64,000 nt of DNA, taken from Panaeolus papilionaceus. Its lineage: Eukaryota > Basidiomycota > Agaricomycetes > Agaricales. The translations under genes and the position numbers were made by a program. The DNA lies in the NCBI GenBank assembly GCA_015501605.1, contig JADNRZ010000023.1, forward strand, positions 682,001 to 746,000, given 5' to 3'. Positions within the stretch are counted from its first letter, which is position 1, and every line of letters starts with the position of its first letter. Positions 61,861-64,000 of the stretch are shown here, piece after piece. The notes beneath the pieces are model-generated. The model was not told the DNA's origin. It worked only from the letters and a program-made list of their open reading frames with translations, and searched no databases.

Positions 61861-62462
61861 CCCAAATAGTGCGAAATGTATCAAAAAAAATCCTTAATAG
61901 AGGTCTCCCTGCCCTCCAAATACGAAATATTCCCTTGGCTGCCAATTTGTGAGAAATTTTACAAGCGACTTGGGTGTCATCCAGCTTATCAGCCATTTTC
62001 TATACTGAATGATCTTCCCCCAAGCTCCAAATTTATTTTTAATCAATTATATCATTAAATATCTGCTTGTATACTGAATATTGTCATCACAGCTTGTCTT
62101 GATAATAAATTATAATTAGTTTGAGGGTGTGAGTGCAGATGAGCAGCGCGTGAATTAGCCATTGCCTAATTTGGAAGTTTTCAATGTGCTTGATGGTGAA
62201 TATATTCATCATTTTAAAAACATTTTAATATCATTTTTTGGATCCCATTTTAATGAAAGCAGTTTGTATATTCTGGTTTATAATGATCTTAAGTCCCTAT
62301 ATCAACTTAATTTGTGAGCTTAAGTGTTGTTAATGCAGTTATACTTAGAATCCAACAAGCTGTCTCAGAAATATCACAAACAAAGTTATATAACATCCAC
62401 TTTCACAAAACTAATACAACTAGAAATCATACATACAACAAATAAAAATGAATTTCACAATG

Positions 62463-63300
62463 CTAAGACGAAGTATTTGATTCTGATGGCTGTGCTAAGA
62501 ATAAATTGGAATCTTGATCTCTCATAATCTCCTTCTCCACTATGGAAGTAAGGGTCTTGAAGCCAGGGAATAATGGAGATCGTGCCCAGGAATCGACAGC
62601 CATCTTGGCTTTAAAGGTATCAGAGGACATACCAGTTTGCAGATGGTTAACCTGCCAACACCCTGTTGAGAAGGCCTGTTCTGCATCCACCGAAGTTGCT
62701 ATGATTAATCACAATACAAAATAAATAAGACTTCAATAAATGATATAACAAAATATATAGAGCACATTTAGACATACCTGGTGCAGAGCAAAAGTCCTTA
62801 GCCATCTGTGCCAGCCTGGGACATGTCTTGACAGCATTCTCCCAATACTGGATGTAGCCTCCAGATTCCTGAATGGTTTCAGATGAAACCAGTGGCTCCT
62901 TGAGATAGGTTTGAATGTGATCAGCAGGGTATCGTTGCTCAGCAACCACAGGTGCATAGCATGAGCATTTCTGCTTCTAAAGAAATGGAAACATTGTAAG
63001 TCAGTGCTTATTGCATAAGAAGTTGAAATTAAGAATTTGTGCACACCACATTTTGCTGTGACACTGGTGCATGCTGAGTCTGATTTGAACCAGAACCTCT
63101 GGTTTGTGTCCCTGATCCACCTTCCCCTTCTGTGCCTTCACCTTGCCCATAGTGGTCATTCCACCTTTGGATTACCTTCTTTTCAATCTCCTTAATGACT
63201 CGTTGTGCATGATCATGGTCTTTGTACCATCTAAGCTTTCAGTCAGGACACATCACTCTCACCCGATCAGCAATCAAATAAATATCACAGTCCTCTGCAA
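62463..63300 (-). pseudogene. hAT-family transposase C-terminal remnant
   Basis: Three spliced pieces are readable. The first, at about 63290-63045, contains DIYLIADRVRVMCPD, a stop, then KLRWYKDHDHAQRVIKEIEK. The second, at about 62974-62780, contains IQYWENAVKTCPRLAQMAKD. The third (62463 to about 62700) contains SVDAEQAFSTGCWQVNHLQ, MSSDTFKAKMAVDSW. This is the hAT C-terminal dimerisation region; the introns keep GT-AG ends (GTATGT...ATAG). The in-frame TGA and the missing N-terminal and catalytic parts mark it as dead. Open DNA at 62060-62460 has no coding sign. Confidence 0.7.
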
Positions 63301-64000
63301 ATGTTTAGTATTTGTTGATTAAAAGGATTCCAGCTTGGCATGCTATTCAAACAACATTAGGCACATCATGTTCTTCATCATCACTGATGAGCTGCGCGCC
63401 CATCTATCTCCGTTTTCGCACCTTTGTACGTTTTTGGACTAATTCAGCGACTTGCTGTTCAAGCGCCTAGGCCACAGCATCAGTATAGCGCTCACACAAG
63501 CACACTATCATGCCTGCACTACCAACCATCTTTACATTTTCATACCTTCTTTTCATTAATTTATTCAAAACCATTGTTCCATCTGTTGTTTCTTTGTTTC
63601 ATATGACAACCTCCATCATTATTCAATTGTTTTCTCTTGTTGTAGATACATTTTCCAGTAGCTACAATATCTTTGTATCTTAGCCTGCCTGGAGAACTCA
63701 GATCATTCTGACCCCCCATATTTTCGTGTCTGAGCTTCGTTCCACTCTCTTTTTGCCTTAGCAGTCATACCAGGCGTCGTCTGGTTCGTTTCCTATCGTC
63801 TCTCGTCATATCTCAGTCCCTCAGCGTGACCAGCCGTGTCTGGTTCGAGTTTCTTGGTCTTTCTTCGTCTCCTCGTCGTCCTATGTAGCCACCGTCGTTG
63901 GCTATCGTTCCTAGTCGCCGCCGCCGTCGGTTTCTGCCCTGTAATCGCTTCGTTTCGTCTCTCAGTGTCGCCGTCGCCGACCTGAATCTCTCCCCATCGC
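63301..64000. other. Window end, pyrimidine-rich
   Basis: T/C-rich with many CGTC/TCGTC motifs towards 64000, which could be a leader or promoter of a gene beyond the window. Nothing definite. Confidence 0.35.

Overview
The window is nuclear DNA of a filamentous basidiomycete, most likely an Agaricomycete. Genes are intron-rich, with mostly 50-60 bp GT-AG introns and micro-exons of 7, 11 and 18 bp. It carries a secreted AA9 lytic polysaccharide monooxygenase with a CBM1, proteins of basidiomycete type, and decayed Ty3/Gypsy and hAT elements. The AA9-CBM1 enzyme points to a wood or litter decomposer; the species cannot be named from the sequence. I worked out exon structures by hand from splice signals and checked that the joined exons keep frame.

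Layout: 0-4.6 kb, mitochondrial ETF-ubiquinone oxidoreductase and a single-pass membrane protein, both minus strand. 4.6-10.4 kb, no recognisable gene. 10.4-18.4 kb, a 1714-residue Ser-rich Nif1-like protein and an uncharacterised basic protein. 19.5-22.3 kb, the AA9-CBM1 oxidase and a small uncharacterised ORF. 22.9-26.1 kb, a dynamin-family GTPase with an acidic plus Lys-Pro insert. 26.1-41.3 kb, transposon- and repeat-rich DNA holding several inverted-repeat elements, a MITE inserted in another repeat, decayed exon-like tandem repeats and one real gene (FYVE protein). 41.4-49.5 kb, proteasome subunit beta-4 (Pre1/PSMB2), a compact CK1-like kinase, and two members of one uncharacterised family, one clearly decayed. 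52.5-58.0 kb, a large protein with repeated ILEI/FAM3-like domains, a transmembrane segment and a caspase-like domain split by a 279 bp inverted-repeat insertion, divergently paired with a seven-exon uncharacterised gene. 58.7-63.3 kb, Gypsy gag-protease and hAT transposase remnants.

The housekeeping genes (ETF-QO, Pre1) are intact. The most novel object is the ILEI-repeat/TM/caspase-like protein at 52.5-56.1 kb: an apparent ligand-binding array joined to a cell-death-type protease fold, which looks like a candidate fungal sensor-effector. The neighbouring genes do not form an obvious pathway with each other, as is usual for a fungal chromosome.
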